Shown: positions 17,743 through 25,469 of the stretch, in pieces
Layout of the letters: every line of letters starts with the position of its first letter
Numbering within the stretch: position 1 is the first letter of the stretch
NCBI GenBank assembly: GCA_945861635.1
Contig: CAMAWH010000054.1
Span: 1 to 33,849 of the forward strand
Direction: 5' to 3'
Source of the DNA: Klebsiella pneumoniae
GTDB taxonomy: Bacteria; Myxococcota_A; UBA796; SXON01
Length of the DNA: 33,849 bases
Translations under genes and position numbers: made by a program
Notes under the pieces: model-generated
What the model saw: the letters and a program-made list of their open reading frames with translations, nothing else
The model's database searches: none
Told to the model about the DNA's origin: nothing

Positions 17743-18165
17743 TCACCCGCGCACCACCATCGCTGCCCCGAGCGCCAGCAGCGCGATGCCGGCCAAACGC
17801 ATCGGCGAGAGCGTGTGCACCTCACTTTCCAACAGACCAAAGTGATCGATCAACGCACCCGTCACCAACTGTGTCGCGACGTTGACCGTGATGAAGGCCG
17901 CCGCGCCGAGCACGCCAACCGCGCGGTTGGCGAGAATCACCATACCGGTGCCAACGATGCCGCCGAGGAACGCCCACCATGGCGCCCCGGAGATCGCACC
18001 CATCCACTGCCGGCCTGCGAACGGAAGCAGGAAGATGGCACCGAACACGGCGCCGATGATGTGCGGGCCCCACGCGCCGGGCAACGTGCCGAGATGGCGA
18101 GCGAGCACCTCGTTCATTTTGACGACGAAGGGCAGAAGGAGTCCAAACAGCAGCGCGTAGCCCAC
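17743..18165 (-). CDS. YdcZ/DUF606-type DMT family membrane protein
   Basis: The 140-residue product starts at GTG 18165, eight bases after GGAG. It has four or five short membrane helices and matches the YdcZ (DUF606) branch of the drug/metabolite transporter superfamily. Signatures are 'NEVLARHLGTLPGAW', 'PWWAFLGGIVGTGMVIL', 'NVATQLVTGALIDHFGLLE' and the closing 'LSPMRLAGIALLALGAAMVV'. Half-size members like this often act as pairs, but only one copy is present. Substrate unknown. It is the first gene of a tightly packed minus-strand run with the large membrane protein and the sugar dehydrogenase. Confidence 0.85.
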   Translation of the reverse strand: MGYALLFGLLLPFVVKMNEVLARHLGTLPGAWGPHIIGAVFGAIFLLPFAGRQWMGAISGAPWWAFLGGIVGTGMVILANRAVGVLGAAAFITVNVATQLVTGALIDHFGLLESEVHTLSPMRLAGIALLALGAAMVVRG

Positions 18166-18318
18166 GAGAGTGTCTCCGGTCCGATGTCCCTATCTCGGCG
18201 CGGCCCGCGACCTCACCCGGTCATAGTGACGGCGGACCGGCCGGATCGACATGCGGGCGCACACAAACGACGACCAGACGGGCACCATCCCGCGCGCGCT
18301 CGCCGACGCGCCATGGTA

Positions 18319-19560
18319 TCAAAAGGCGCTACCCTGAAACTGTCCCCGGCGCCGCCGCACGGCCAGCAGCGAGAGCGCAATGGCGCCGATGTTGACGGCG
18401 CTTACGACGGCGCACGCGCCAGAGCTGCCCGTCGGCTCGTCTTCACAGACGCGGTCGTCGGCGTCGGGCACATCGGCCGCGGTCCAGTCCTCACAGCCCT
18501 CACATTCGTACCCGTCGATCTCGACGAGCGTCAGGCGGTTCACGACCTCACCTGTGGCACTGTCGAGACGGACAGGCAGGCAGAACTCCCCGCTTCCATC
18601 CGGACATTCCTCACACTCGACGCCGAAGCTCGGCACCAGTCGGCAAATCTCGCCCTCCTCCCTGTCCTCGCCCATGAGCGCATCCATGGCCCGGCTGTCA
18701 AAGATGCCGGCGAACTCGATGCCGGCGATGGAGTTGCCATCGGGCGCAAACGCGCCGCTGATCTCCAAATTCCAAACAGACAACGCGACACCGGCGATAC
18801 CAACTACGGTTTCATCCTCGGTTATTTCGAAGTACGGTGCATCCGAAAAGTCGGCACTATCCGGCACCAACGTCGCGTTGCAGAAGTCCTGCACCGGCGG
18901 ATCGGAGTCCTCACGGGCCGTTGCGCTGAGCAGATCCAATTCGTCTCCCCGGACGTCGATCACGCCCATCAGCGGGTCGGTGGTCACATACTGGGCCAGC
19001 AACGAGCCGACCCCGGCGGGCTCGACCCACCGACCCGCGCTGAGGTCGATTGCGAACGTAGCGCCAACCAGATCGTCGGCGGCGTCCAGAGGGGTACCAA
19101 TCTCGGAGGTCCGGAACTCCGTCTCGCCGCTACCGCCGCAATAGCGCAGCGTGAATGCGTAGTCGGTGTCGGGCTCGAGCGGCTCGTCCGGCGTGAACAC
19201 CACGGTGCGCTCCCCGCGGAGGGACTGGGTTCCGTCCACCGGGGCTTCGACCTCCGCGCTCGGATCCTCGCCGCTCAGTTCGAACTCGATGCTTCCGCGG
19301 TAGTAGGCATCGCGACTGCCATCCACCGGAAACGTCGATTCGATGACGGTCGAGCAGTCGGAGTCGGTGTCCGAGTCAACGTCACTGTCGGAGTCGGAGT
19401 CGCCGTCGGAGTCGCTGTCCGTGTCGGCGTCCCCGGAATCGCCGAACCACGACGGGGTCGTGCCGTTCGTGTCGTCATCATCGTCCTTGTCGGCGGCGAA
19501 CAAGCCGCATCCAAGCGACAGCGGGAGGGAGAACGCAAGGGAAAGCGAGAGCACCAGCAT
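18319..19560 (-). CDS. Acidic-stalk lipoprotein with C-terminal sorting-like tail
   Basis: I take ATG 19560 as the start because it opens a clean signal; the product has 413 residues. 'SLPLSLGC' gives Cys18 as lipidated residue, followed by Gly-Leu-Phe and an Asp/Ser/Thr stalk (about 22-68). Next, 'VIESTFPVDGSRDAYYRG' to 'LEPDTDYAFTLRYC' reads like an Ig-like (Big_5-type) domain. The centre (about 150-350) is unique to this protein and acidic, with Cys pairs 'VECEEC' and 'YECEGCEDW'. The end, 'SSGACAVVSAVNIGAIALSL' followed by Arg4, looks like a MYXO-CTERM-type tail with Cys383. Having both an N-terminal lipobox and such a tail is unusual. Likely a surface protein; function unknown. Confidence 0.8.
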   Translation of the reverse strand: MLVLSLSLAFSLPLSLGCGLFAADKDDDDDTNGTTPSWFGDSGDADTDSDSDGDSDSDSDVDSDTDSDCSTVIESTFPVDGSRDAYYRGSIEFELSGEDPSAEVEAPVDGTQSLRGERTVVFTPDEPLEPDTDYAFTLRYCGGSGETEFRTSEIGTPLDAADDLVGATFAIDLSAGRWVEPAGVGSLLAQYVTTDPLMGVIDVRGDELDLLSATAREDSDPPVQDFCNATLVPDSADFSDAPYFEITEDETVVGIAGVALSVWNLEISGAFAPDGNSIAGIEFAGIFDSRAMDALMGEDREEGEICRLVPSFGVECEECPDGSGEFCLPVRLDSATGEVVNRLTLVEIDGYECEGCEDWTAADVPDADDRVCEDEPTGSSGACAVVSAVNIGAIALSLLAVRRRRGQFQGSAF

Positions 19561-19699
19561 GTCCGATCCGGGAGTGCGGGGAGTGTACTCTGGCCGCACG
19601 AGTCGTGGGTGCCCGAAAGCAAGCGCAACCGCAGGTTGCCCCCCAAACCATGAGCCGAGCTACATCTCGGCGGCGGAGCGTTCGTGGTAGATCGTGGGA

Positions 19700-19804
19700 A
19701 TGATGCACCTTCCGCTAGCCTTCTTGCTCGGGTGCGCGCGCCATGAACCCGCCGCGTCGTCCGCCTCACCCGCCGCTCCGCCCGGCGACATGACACCCTG
19801 TTAG
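19700..19804 (+). CDS. Tiny lipoprotein, candidate
   Basis: ATG 19700 (or the ATG next to it) opens a 34-residue frame starting 'MMHLPLAFLLGCARHEP', with a lipobox 'FLLGC' at Cys12 and an Ala/Pro/Ser tail. A GTGGG sits just before the start. Its size falls below usual gene-calling limits. It may be a real small lipoprotein in front of the DUF1801 gene, or the surviving 5' end of a longer lipoprotein gene. Confidence 0.35.
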   Translation: MMHLPLAFLLGCARHEPAASSASPAAPPGDMTPC

Positions 19805-19837
19805 GCATGAACCATCTGAACCTTCGAGGAGCGGGAC

Positions 19838-20257
19838 ATGAAAGCGTCGGGCGCGAGCGAAGGGCCGTCGGCATCGGAGCTCATTACGAAAAGAATCGCC
19901 GAACTCGGCGACTGGCGCGGTGAAACCCTCCGCAGAATGCGCACGCTCATTCTGGCAGCGGACCCCGACATCGTCGAGGAGTGGAAGTGGATGGGCACTC
20001 CGGTTTGGTCGCACGACGGCATCCTCTGCACGGGCGAGTCCTACAAGAACGTCGTGAAGCTGACCTTCGCCAAGGGCGCGGCTCTGACGGATCCGGCCCG
20101 GCTCTTCAACGCGAGTCTCGACGGAAACGTACGCCGCGCCATCGACATCCATGAAGGAGAAGCAGTGGACGAGTCCGCCTTCAAGGCGCTCATTCGCGAA
20201 GCGGGCGCGCTCAACCGTTCTGGCAAGTCGAAACCTTCGAAGAAAGCCAAGTCCTGA
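19838..20257 (+). CDS. DUF1801 family protein
   Basis: The 139-residue product starts at ATG 19838, six bases after GAGGAG. It matches the DUF1801 family (YdhG-like fold). Matching parts are 'GDWRGETLRRMRTLILAADP', 'VEEWKWMGTPVWSHDGILC', and 'KLTFAKGAALTDPARLFNAS'. Its C-terminal tail after residue 128 is Lys/Ser-rich and basic, which could contact nucleic acid. Members are small cytoplasmic proteins of unknown biochemical role, often encoded alone in soil bacteria, as here. The length is normal for the family. A strong hairpin follows the gene at 20279-20310. Confidence 0.85.
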   Translation: MKASGASEGPSASELITKRIAELGDWRGETLRRMRTLILAADPDIVEEWKWMGTPVWSHDGILCTGESYKNVVKLTFAKGAALTDPARLFNASLDGNVRRAIDIHEGEAVDESAFKALIREAGALNRSGKSKPSKKAKS

Positions 20258-20278
20258 GGGAGGACCCAAAAACCAGGT

Positions 20279-20310
20279 CCCCCACAAGAACGCTTCCGTT
20301 CCTGTGGGGG
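20279..20310. terminator. Strong hairpin between convergent genes
   Basis: CCCCCACAAGAACG at 20279-20292 pairs with CGTTCCTGTGGGGG at 20297-20310, fourteen positions with one mismatch, around the four-base loop CTTC. It lies 22 bases after the DUF1801 stop and 64 bases after the opposing lipoprotein stop. There is no T-tract on either side, so if it ends transcription it is not a textbook intrinsic terminator; it may act from both sides or protect 3' ends. Confidence 0.65.
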
Positions 20311-20373
20311 GCCGTCGGGTGGGGAGACGCGGAGGGCGGGCGGTGGCCGTAGCCCCCGCCCCGCCGTGGTGCG

Positions 20374-21129
20374 CTACCCGCAATCCTCGTCGGCGGCGTC
20401 ACACGGCTCTTCCACGCTGCCTTCTTCCTCGCCTTCCTCGCCCTCACCTGCCTCGGGCTCCGCGGGGTGCGTCTCGCCACCGTGCTCCTGGACAATCGGT
20501 CCCGGCTCGGACTCGGGACCCCAAGCCATGCTGACGACGACGGAGATGGCGCAGCCTTCCATGTCGATCGCAAGGTCGGCGATCGCCGAGCGCTCCGAGT
20601 GCACCAGCGCGTCGATGGACACGTTGTAGGTGTAGCTGACCGGTTCGTCGGGCTCCGCACAGCCGGTGCTGCTGCCGGAGGACCCGCCGGAGGAGCCGCC
20701 CGAAGAGCCGCCGCCGGAAGAACCCGACGAGCCGTCGCCGGAATCCTCGCCGTCGTCCGACTCATTGCTGGTGACGGTGTCGCCATCGCCTTCGTCTTCC
20801 GTGGTTTCGTAGCAACCGACATCGGATTCGCCTGAAACCGAGCCGTCCACCGAGAGCCAACCGCCACTGTGGCTGCCCTTGAGCTCGATGCCCTCGAAGT
20901 TGAAGGTCGCGCTGGTTCCCACCGTGTCGAGGTAACCGTAGAGCGATTGACCGATGAGGTCACGACCGCGGACGCCGTCGCACTCCACCGCAATGATGTC
21001 CAGCACGCGGAGTTCGTAGGCGCCGTCCACGAGTTGGAGGCCCGGATCCGGAACGGGGGAGATGACCACCGTTTCGTCAGGGCAACCGGTGAGTACGAGA
21101 AGCGCGAGGATCGAGGTGAAACGGACCAT
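20374..21129 (-). CDS. Lipoprotein with Ser/Gly linker
   Basis: The 251-residue product starts at ATG 21129, eight bases after GGAG. 'LALLVLTGC' is a good lipobox with Cys16. Residues about 30-105 form a small beta-rich domain ('GAYELRVLDIIAVECDGVRG'). A low-complexity linker (about 106-155) of acidic residues and then Ser/Gly repeats follows. A second domain ('YTYNVSIDALVHSERSAIAD') resembles the first in strand pattern, and a Glu-rich tail ends 'EEPCDAADEDCG'. I do not recognise either domain. The architecture is a tethered two-domain envelope protein. The Gly/Ser linker differs from the Asp-rich stalks of the other lipoproteins here. Confidence 0.75.
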   Translation of the reverse strand: MVRFTSILALLVLTGCPDETVVISPVPDPGLQLVDGAYELRVLDIIAVECDGVRGRDLIGQSLYGYLDTVGTSATFNFEGIELKGSHSGGWLSVDGSVSGESDVGCYETTEDEGDGDTVTSNESDDGEDSGDGSSGSSGGGSSGGSSGGSSGSSTGCAEPDEPVSYTYNVSIDALVHSERSAIADLAIDMEGCAISVVVSMAWGPESEPGPIVQEHGGETHPAEPEAGEGEEGEEEGSVEEPCDAADEDCG

Positions 21130-21333
21130 GATGTTGACTCCAGAGGGGTTGCGAGATTGCCCACCGGACTACTTCACGAAGCGTGCCAACCCCATAAGTT
21201 GCTGATTTTATTAGCACACCACGGCGCACCCCGCTCCCGACCATGACTTTCGTGTCCGAGGCTGGCGTCTGGAAGCGCCTCCCGGCGGGAAGGGATCGCG
21301 GAATGCGTTAGACTCCCGCCCCTCGGAGGTTCG

Positions 21334-22209
21334 ATGTCCAATCTCGACGACCCACAACCGGAAGTCAGCCGCGGCCCGGGTTGCCTCATGCAAGTCGTGA
21401 CGCACGGCGTCGCGCTGGTCCTCGGCGGCGTGCTCGGCGTCGTTGGCGCGCAGGTCGTGGAGTACATGCAGGACCCGGAGACACTCTCTCGCCCCGAAGG
21501 CGAACTTTCGCGCGCCCAGCTGATCGCCAAGCTCGACGAGGCCGAAAAGAAGTACGCCGACATCCTGGCAGAGGGTGCCAAGAAGGAAGAGACGCACCGC
21601 ACCGAGTTTGAGGCCGCGAGCGCCAAGGTCCTCGGCCTTCAGGGCGACGTCTCGAAGAAGGAAGACGAGGTCAAGGTGCTGGAGCTGAAAGTACGCAAGG
21701 GCAAGAACAAAAGCGCGGCCCTCGAGAGGGAATTGGAGGAGAAGCAGGCCGAATTGGGCGCACTGCAGGTGCTCCTCGACGAAGCCCGGGTCGAGCAGGA
21801 CCGGCTCAAGGCGGACCTGGTGGTTGCCCACGAGGAAACGACCGAAGCGCGCCAACAGACGAATGTGGCCCGAAACGAAACGGTGGACGCGCGCTGGGAC
21901 ACGTTCAAGACCGAGGCCATCGTCTCCATCTGCGAGAAGGGAAATCGGAACAAGCTCGCCAAGTGTCGGGATGAAGTTCGCGAAATGATGGACAGCAAGC
22001 GCGCGGCGCGGTTCAAGCAGTGCGTGGGCAGCAAACAGGCGGTCCCGCGCCTCGTCAAGGCGGATCCCAAGGTCAAGGATCCCGAACTTCCCCGCTGGTC
22101 GGAGTGGTTCAATCAGGACAGCGCGTTCACCGAGAACAAGTGGTACCTGGTCTTTTGCGATCCGACGCTGCCCGAGGCTACGCTCGGTGACGACGTGGAC
22201 GATTTCTAG
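21334..22209 (+). CDS. Membrane-anchored coiled-coil protein
   Basis: The 291-residue product starts at ATG 21334, five bases after GGAGG. Residues about 20-42 form one membrane helix, 'VVTHGVALVLGGVLGVVGAQ'. Residues about 55-180 are a long charged coiled coil with heptads such as 'LERELEEKQAELGALQVLL'. The C-terminal 110 residues are a small domain with Cys at about 204, 213 and 232 ('SICEKGNRNKLAKCRDEV') and the ending 'NKWYLVFCDPTLPEA'. By orientation the coiled coil could project into the periplasm or remain in the cytoplasm; the sequence does not decide this. The family is unknown to me. It is transcribed alone and converges with the acetyltransferase gene. Confidence 0.75.
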   Translation: MSNLDDPQPEVSRGPGCLMQVVTHGVALVLGGVLGVVGAQVVEYMQDPETLSRPEGELSRAQLIAKLDEAEKKYADILAEGAKKEETHRTEFEAASAKVLGLQGDVSKKEDEVKVLELKVRKGKNKSAALERELEEKQAELGALQVLLDEARVEQDRLKADLVVAHEETTEARQQTNVARNETVDARWDTFKTEAIVSICEKGNRNKLAKCRDEVREMMDSKRAARFKQCVGSKQAVPRLVKADPKVKDPELPRWSEWFNQDSAFTENKWYLVFCDPTLPEATLGDDVDDF

Positions 22210-22224
22210 CGCCGCGCAGCGCAC

Positions 22225-22656
22225 CTACCGCGAAAAGTAGCGCTCCACGCTGCCGTCCGGGTCTTCCAGAACGCGGGTGTGGCCGAAGCGGAACCCTTCC
22301 GAAAGGTAGAGCTGATGGGCACTGCGGAAGCGCACATCACTCCACAGCTCGGTGCGGGAGAACGTTCCGAACGCCGCGCAGCGTCGCAACAACTGTCGCG
22401 CAAGCCCGTGCCGCCGCGCGTCGGCCGCCACGTAGATGCGCTTGATCAGCCGCGTGCCGCCGTGGGGGACGACGCCCGCCGTCGCGACAATCCGGCCCGC
22501 CGCCTCCACGACCCAAAACTCCCCGTGGGCGTACACCCCCGCGATGTCAAACAAGTCGTCCTCGAACGCCGAATCGAACCCGAGCCCGAACTCGTCGTAA
22601 ATCGCGGCGACGTGGGCGGCAACGTCGTCACCGGCGCGGAAGGGGCGGATTTCCAT
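22225..22656 (-). CDS. GNAT family N-acetyltransferase
   Basis: The 143-residue product is read from ATG 22656, where 'MEIRPFRAGDD' starts the fold; ATG 22671 would add five residues. The order is typical for GNAT: first strand and helix, 'FWVVEAAGRIVATAGVVP' as the central strands, 'IKRIYVAADARRHGLARQLL' as motif A with the acetyl-CoA pyrophosphate loop (RRHGLA), and 'SAHQLYLSEGFRFGHTRVL' as motif B. The enzyme would transfer an acetyl group from acetyl-CoA to an amine; the acceptor cannot be told from sequence. It is probably cytoplasmic. It is transcribed away from the small exported protein beginning at 22736. Confidence 0.9.
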   Translation of the reverse strand: MEIRPFRAGDDVAAHVAAIYDEFGLGFDSAFEDDLFDIAGVYAHGEFWVVEAAGRIVATAGVVPHGGTRLIKRIYVAADARRHGLARQLLRRCAAFGTFSRTELWSDVRFRSAHQLYLSEGFRFGHTRVLEDPDGSVERYFSR

Positions 22657-22735
22657 GCGCGGGAGTAACATCGCGGTCTGGGGACAAGGGCGGCCCGGAC
22701 TGGCTGCGAACGCGCCGACCGGCTACCCCGAGGCG

Positions 22736-22978
22736 ATGTGGCTCCTGCTCGCCGTTCTGGTTGCGGCCGACACGCCGCCCATCGTGAAGTGGGCGAACGG
22801 AGTCGAACGTGACGCGGTCAAGCTCAAGACCACCGCCAAACAGCTCTCCGACACGGCCGCAGCGACAGCCGCGGACGGCCGCATCAGCCGCCTCGCCCCG
22901 CTGCGCTCGGACGTGGAAGACGTGGTGCAACGCGCCGAAGTGTTGGTTCGCGTGAGCAATGAGGATCTGCCCAAGTAG
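22736..22978 (+). CDS. Small exported protein
   Basis: Read from ATG 22736, the product has 80 residues; GAGG lies only two bases before the start, a short spacing. 'MWLLLAVLVAADTPP' looks like a short signal peptide with cleavage near Ala-Asp. The mature part is helical and charged ('KWANGVERDAVKLKTTAKQL', then 'RSDVEDVVQRAEVLVRV'), suggesting a small helical bundle. No family is recognised. The TAG stop is fused to a run of thirteen G. The frame extends upstream to 22655, but this part overlaps the acetyltransferase start. Confidence 0.6.
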   Translation: MWLLLAVLVAADTPPIVKWANGVERDAVKLKTTAKQLSDTAAATAADGRISRLAPLRSDVEDVVQRAEVLVRVSNEDLPK

Positions 22979-23005
22979 GGGGGGGGGGGGCTCGTGTGGG
23001 GGGGG
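22978..23005 (+). repeat. Long G tracts
   Basis: A run of thirteen G (22978-22990) is followed seven bases later by a run of eight G (22998-23005). It lies just after the stop of the small exported protein gene. Such runs slip easily in replication and sequencing and can form G-quadruplex structures in DNA or RNA. Confidence 0.9.
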
Positions 23006-23058
23006 CGTCGGCGGCCCGCAGCAACGCCCGCCACACGCCGGCTAACCGTCACACCTGC

Positions 23059-23154
23059 CGCGATGACGATGGGTTGCCCGATGCAACCGACAGAGACGAC
23101 GGTGGAAACGGCGATATCGACAGCCACGAGGAAATCCGCTGGGACTGCCCCTGA
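23059..23154 (+). pseudogene. Fossil of a type-3 calcium repeat protein
   Basis: A short plus-strand frame ending at TGA 23154 reads 'RDDDGLPDATDRDDGGNGDI', then 'DSHEEIRWDCP'. The spacing of Asp, Gly and Asn is that of thrombospondin type-3-like calcium loops, as in the giant lipoprotein. There is no start codon, signal or upstream domain. I regard it as the last scrap of a surface-protein gene. The rest of 23006-23205 shows no gene. Confidence 0.45.
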
Positions 23155-23205
23155 ACCCGCCCGCCAACCTATATAATCCTCTACCAAGGCGGCGCGAGTC
23201 CGCCA

Positions 23206-24618
23206 TCATTCCGGAGGGATCGCCCCCGCAATCAAGGCCAACGTAAATCCATCGGGGCAAGCGAGGGTTTTTGATGGAGGAGGAAGCGAAGTGAGCCAGG
23301 CGGCCCGGGCCGTCTGCGGAGATCGCCGGAGTACGAGCGCCAGGGCCACCGGCTGGCGGAGGGGGCGCGACTCGTCGACCGCGATCAAACGCAGGTTCAA
23401 CCCACGCTCCAGCGCCCGATAGCGGAGCGCCGCGAAGGAGATGCCGGGCCAATCCTCGACATGGACGGCGACGGTTACGCCGCCCGCCGCACCGCCAGCC
23501 GCACCGCCGGCGGAGGCGCTGTTCGCGGACTCGGCGGCATCCACCAGCCAGTCCAACGCCGCGTCGATGGGAAACTCCGGCGTGGACGGCGGGGTTCGCC
23601 GCCAGTCCGATTGCCCGACGACGGCGCCCGACACATTGAGATCGTACGCCACCGTCTGCGCCACCGTCGTAAGGGCAAGGATCGGCAGCACCCGCGACCA
23701 GCGAGGCGCCATCGAGGCCACCGCGAGTACGAGCACGGGAACCACCGGCAGTAGATACCGAGCTTGCGGGTTCACCGTCAGCGGCAGCAGCGCCAGCACC
23801 ATGCCGACGGCCCAGCCCAACATTCGGAGCCCGCCGCCCGACAACAGCGCCACCACCAACCCGATCAGCACGGGCGGCTGCGCCACGACAAAGGCGGCAT
23901 CCACATACATCGCCAATCGCCCCCCGAGGCCGGCACCGCCCCGGAGCGCCTCCGGCACATTTCCGCCCGCCTGCGCGTACGCAACGACCTCCGCCGCGTG
24001 CCAAGGATAAAGCACCATAACAAACGCGACCGGAATGCCGACGAGCGGCCAAAGCCGACGCGGCGTTCTCCGCGCCCGAATCACGGTGTCCACCAGCGGC
24101 ACCGCCAGCAGCGGCCCGCCAGCGAGCCGCGTCCACAACGCCATCCCGGTGGCGACGCCTGCGGCGACGAATCCGCCATCCAACAGGCCGCCGACGGCAA
24201 AGGCCACACACCCCACCAACGGGAAGTCGAACATCGACGAGCGAGCGGCATGCACGATGACCGGCGAAGCCAGCCCCGCCACCACCGCGAACGCCCCGCC
24301 GACGCGCCCGCCGACCGCGTTGCCCCCCCGCCAGAGCCCCGCTGCGAGCAGCAGGTGGAACGGCAGCCACGCCGCCACCGCCGCGCGCTCTCCGATGCCG
24401 CACAGGCCCTGGACGAGCGCCAACCACGCGGCGAGGATGCCGGGGTTGGGGACGAGCGACGTCGCAAGGGAGAGCACGCTCGATAGGTCCGCGCGCGCTG
24501 CTCCTGCCAGCATTTCCAGCGCCATGGCGCGGTAATGCGCGGCGTCGCCCTCTGGAATCGCCGCGTTCGCGCCCGCGAGCGCTACGGCGTGCATCCACGA
24601 CGCAAGACCTGCGGCCAT
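23206..24618 (-). CDS. GT-C-like (PMT/ArnT-type) membrane protein
   Basis: Read from ATG 24618 the product has 470 residues; the longer frame starts at a poor TTG inside the next gene. The N-terminal part 'IPEGDAAHYRAMALEML' carries an acidic loop after the first helix, as in GT-C glycosyltransferases, where Asp in that loop is catalytic. About ten membrane helices follow, with 'RSSMFDFPLVGCVAFAVGG' and 'GVATGMALWTRLAGGPLL' matching the PMT/ArnT-type pattern, then 'LTVNPQARYLLPVVPVLV' before the last helices. The C-terminal 130 residues are a soluble periplasmic domain with a Gly/Ala-rich loop. Members transfer a sugar from a lipid-linked donor to lipid or protein. The acceptor here is unknown. 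Confidence 0.7.
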   Translation of the reverse strand: MAAGLASWMHAVALAGANAAIPEGDAAHYRAMALEMLAGAARADLSSVLSLATSLVPNPGILAAWLALVQGLCGIGERAAVAAWLPFHLLLAAGLWRGGNAVGGRVGGAFAVVAGLASPVIVHAARSSMFDFPLVGCVAFAVGGLLDGGFVAAGVATGMALWTRLAGGPLLAVPLVDTVIRARRTPRRLWPLVGIPVAFVMVLYPWHAAEVVAYAQAGGNVPEALRGGAGLGGRLAMYVDAAFVVAQPPVLIGLVVALLSGGGLRMLGWAVGMVLALLPLTVNPQARYLLPVVPVLVLAVASMAPRWSRVLPILALTTVAQTVAYDLNVSGAVVGQSDWRRTPPSTPEFPIDAALDWLVDAAESANSASAGGAAGGAAGGVTVAVHVEDWPGISFAALRYRALERGLNLRLIAVDESRPLRQPVALALVLRRSPQTARAAWLTSLPPPSKTLACPDGFTLALIAGAIPPE

Positions 24619-24653
24619 AACGGAGAGCCGGACTCTTGCCGGTTGGCCCCGGC

Positions 24654-25205
24654 CTACCCGAAGATGGAGCTGCAATCGTACGGAAGCGACGTGATCTTCC
24701 AGTAGTACCCGCCCGCATCATCCGTCAGTTCGATGTTTTCCATCGCATCGCAGTACCAATCCCCGTCGACGGCGTAGAAGGACCAAAGGCCGTCGTCCAA
24801 TTCCCACGTGGCCGCCTCCCCGTCATTCAATACGTCGTTGCCGAGCAGATCCCAGTACTCCTCGGCGCTGTGGTCGTAGGCGTAGATGTAATTCAGCCGC
24901 TCGCCCGAATAGTTGGAGATTTCCAGGCTCAGCGAGTCGACATCGGAGTCGGAGTCGGAGTCGCTGTCCGAGTCGGAGTCGGAGTCGGAGTCGGAGTCGC
25001 TGTCCGAGTCGCTGTCGGAGTCGGAGTCGGAGTCGCTGTCGGAGTCGCTGTCCGAGTCGGAATCACTGTCGGTATCGGTGTCGCTATCCGCGGCATCGCC
25101 GTTGCCGTCGTCGTCCTTGTCCTCGTCGTCGTCACTTCCGCTGAACAGCGAGCAGCCCGAAAGTGCAAGTGCGAGGCTGAAAATCGAGATGAGAGACAAT
25201 TTCAT
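24654..25205 (-). CDS. Lipoprotein with pure Ser-Asp stalk
   Basis: The start at ATG 25205 has GGAG five bases upstream and gives 182 residues. The signal ends in 'LALALSGC' (Cys18), followed by Ser-Leu-Phe, close to the Gly-Leu-Phe of two other lipoproteins here. Residues about 24-38 are Asp/Lys-rich, and residues about 40-90 are an almost perfect Ser-Asp dipeptide repeat coded by hexamers. The C-terminal 85 residues, starting '[20 protein letters not shown]', form a small beta-rich domain with Trp, Tyr and three Cys ('[15 protein letters not shown]'). The Ser-Asp stalk resembles spacers in surface adhesins and probably lifts this domain above the outer membrane. Function unknown. Confidence 0.8.
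   Translation of the reverse strand: MKLSLISIFSLALALSGCSLFSGSDDDEDKDDDGNGDAADSDTDTDSDSDSDSDSDSDSDSDSDSDSDSDSDSDSDSDSDSDSDSDSDVDSLSLEISNYSGERLNYIYAYDHSAEEYWDLLGNDVLNDGEAATWELDDGLWSFYAVDGDWYCDAMENIELTDDAGGYYWKITSLPYDCSSIFG
24943..25090 (-). repeat. Hexanucleotide array coding the Ser-Asp stalk
   Basis: On the minus strand the six-base units GACTCC, GACAGC and GACTCG alternate for about 148 bases. The synonymous changes show that the Ser-Asp protein sequence is kept. Shorter and more diverged arrays code the stalks at 11889-12003 and 19352-19437, and a fragment lies at 25410-25471. Confidence 0.85.
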
Positions 25206-25469
25206 GGAAGCTCCAGCCGGTGCGACGGCAGCCGGGGCAGCGACGCTAACGCGAGGCGTGCAGGCTGGCAAATTCGGGGCGCCGGCTCGTCGATCACCGC
25301 GGAGAGCGTCGTCTTTTCGCCGGTTGAAGGGTCCTCGACCTCCACGATGGCGAAGGTAGCCGCTCAGTCGGCGCTGCCCGAGGCAAGCGCAAACACCCGG
25401 CCTGCGGCACGTCGCTGTCCGCGTCAGAATCGGTATCCGTGTCCGCGTCTGCGTCTGCGTCTGCGTCTG
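25206..25469 (-). pseudogene. Remnants of a stalked lipoprotein gene
   Basis: At 25410-25471 the minus strand reads '[21 protein letters not shown]', an acidic stalk without its lipobox head or its C-terminal domain; it starts within the stop codon of the nucleotidyltransferase gene. A second minus-strand piece near 25265-25345 reads '[20 protein letters not shown]', also without a start. Both look like debris of surface-protein genes. No complete gene is seen in this gap. Confidence 0.45.

Noticed and set aside
23163..23180. TATATAAT-like box on the plus strand
   Set aside because: No plus-strand gene follows within four kilobases, so it is probably chance or part of decayed DNA.
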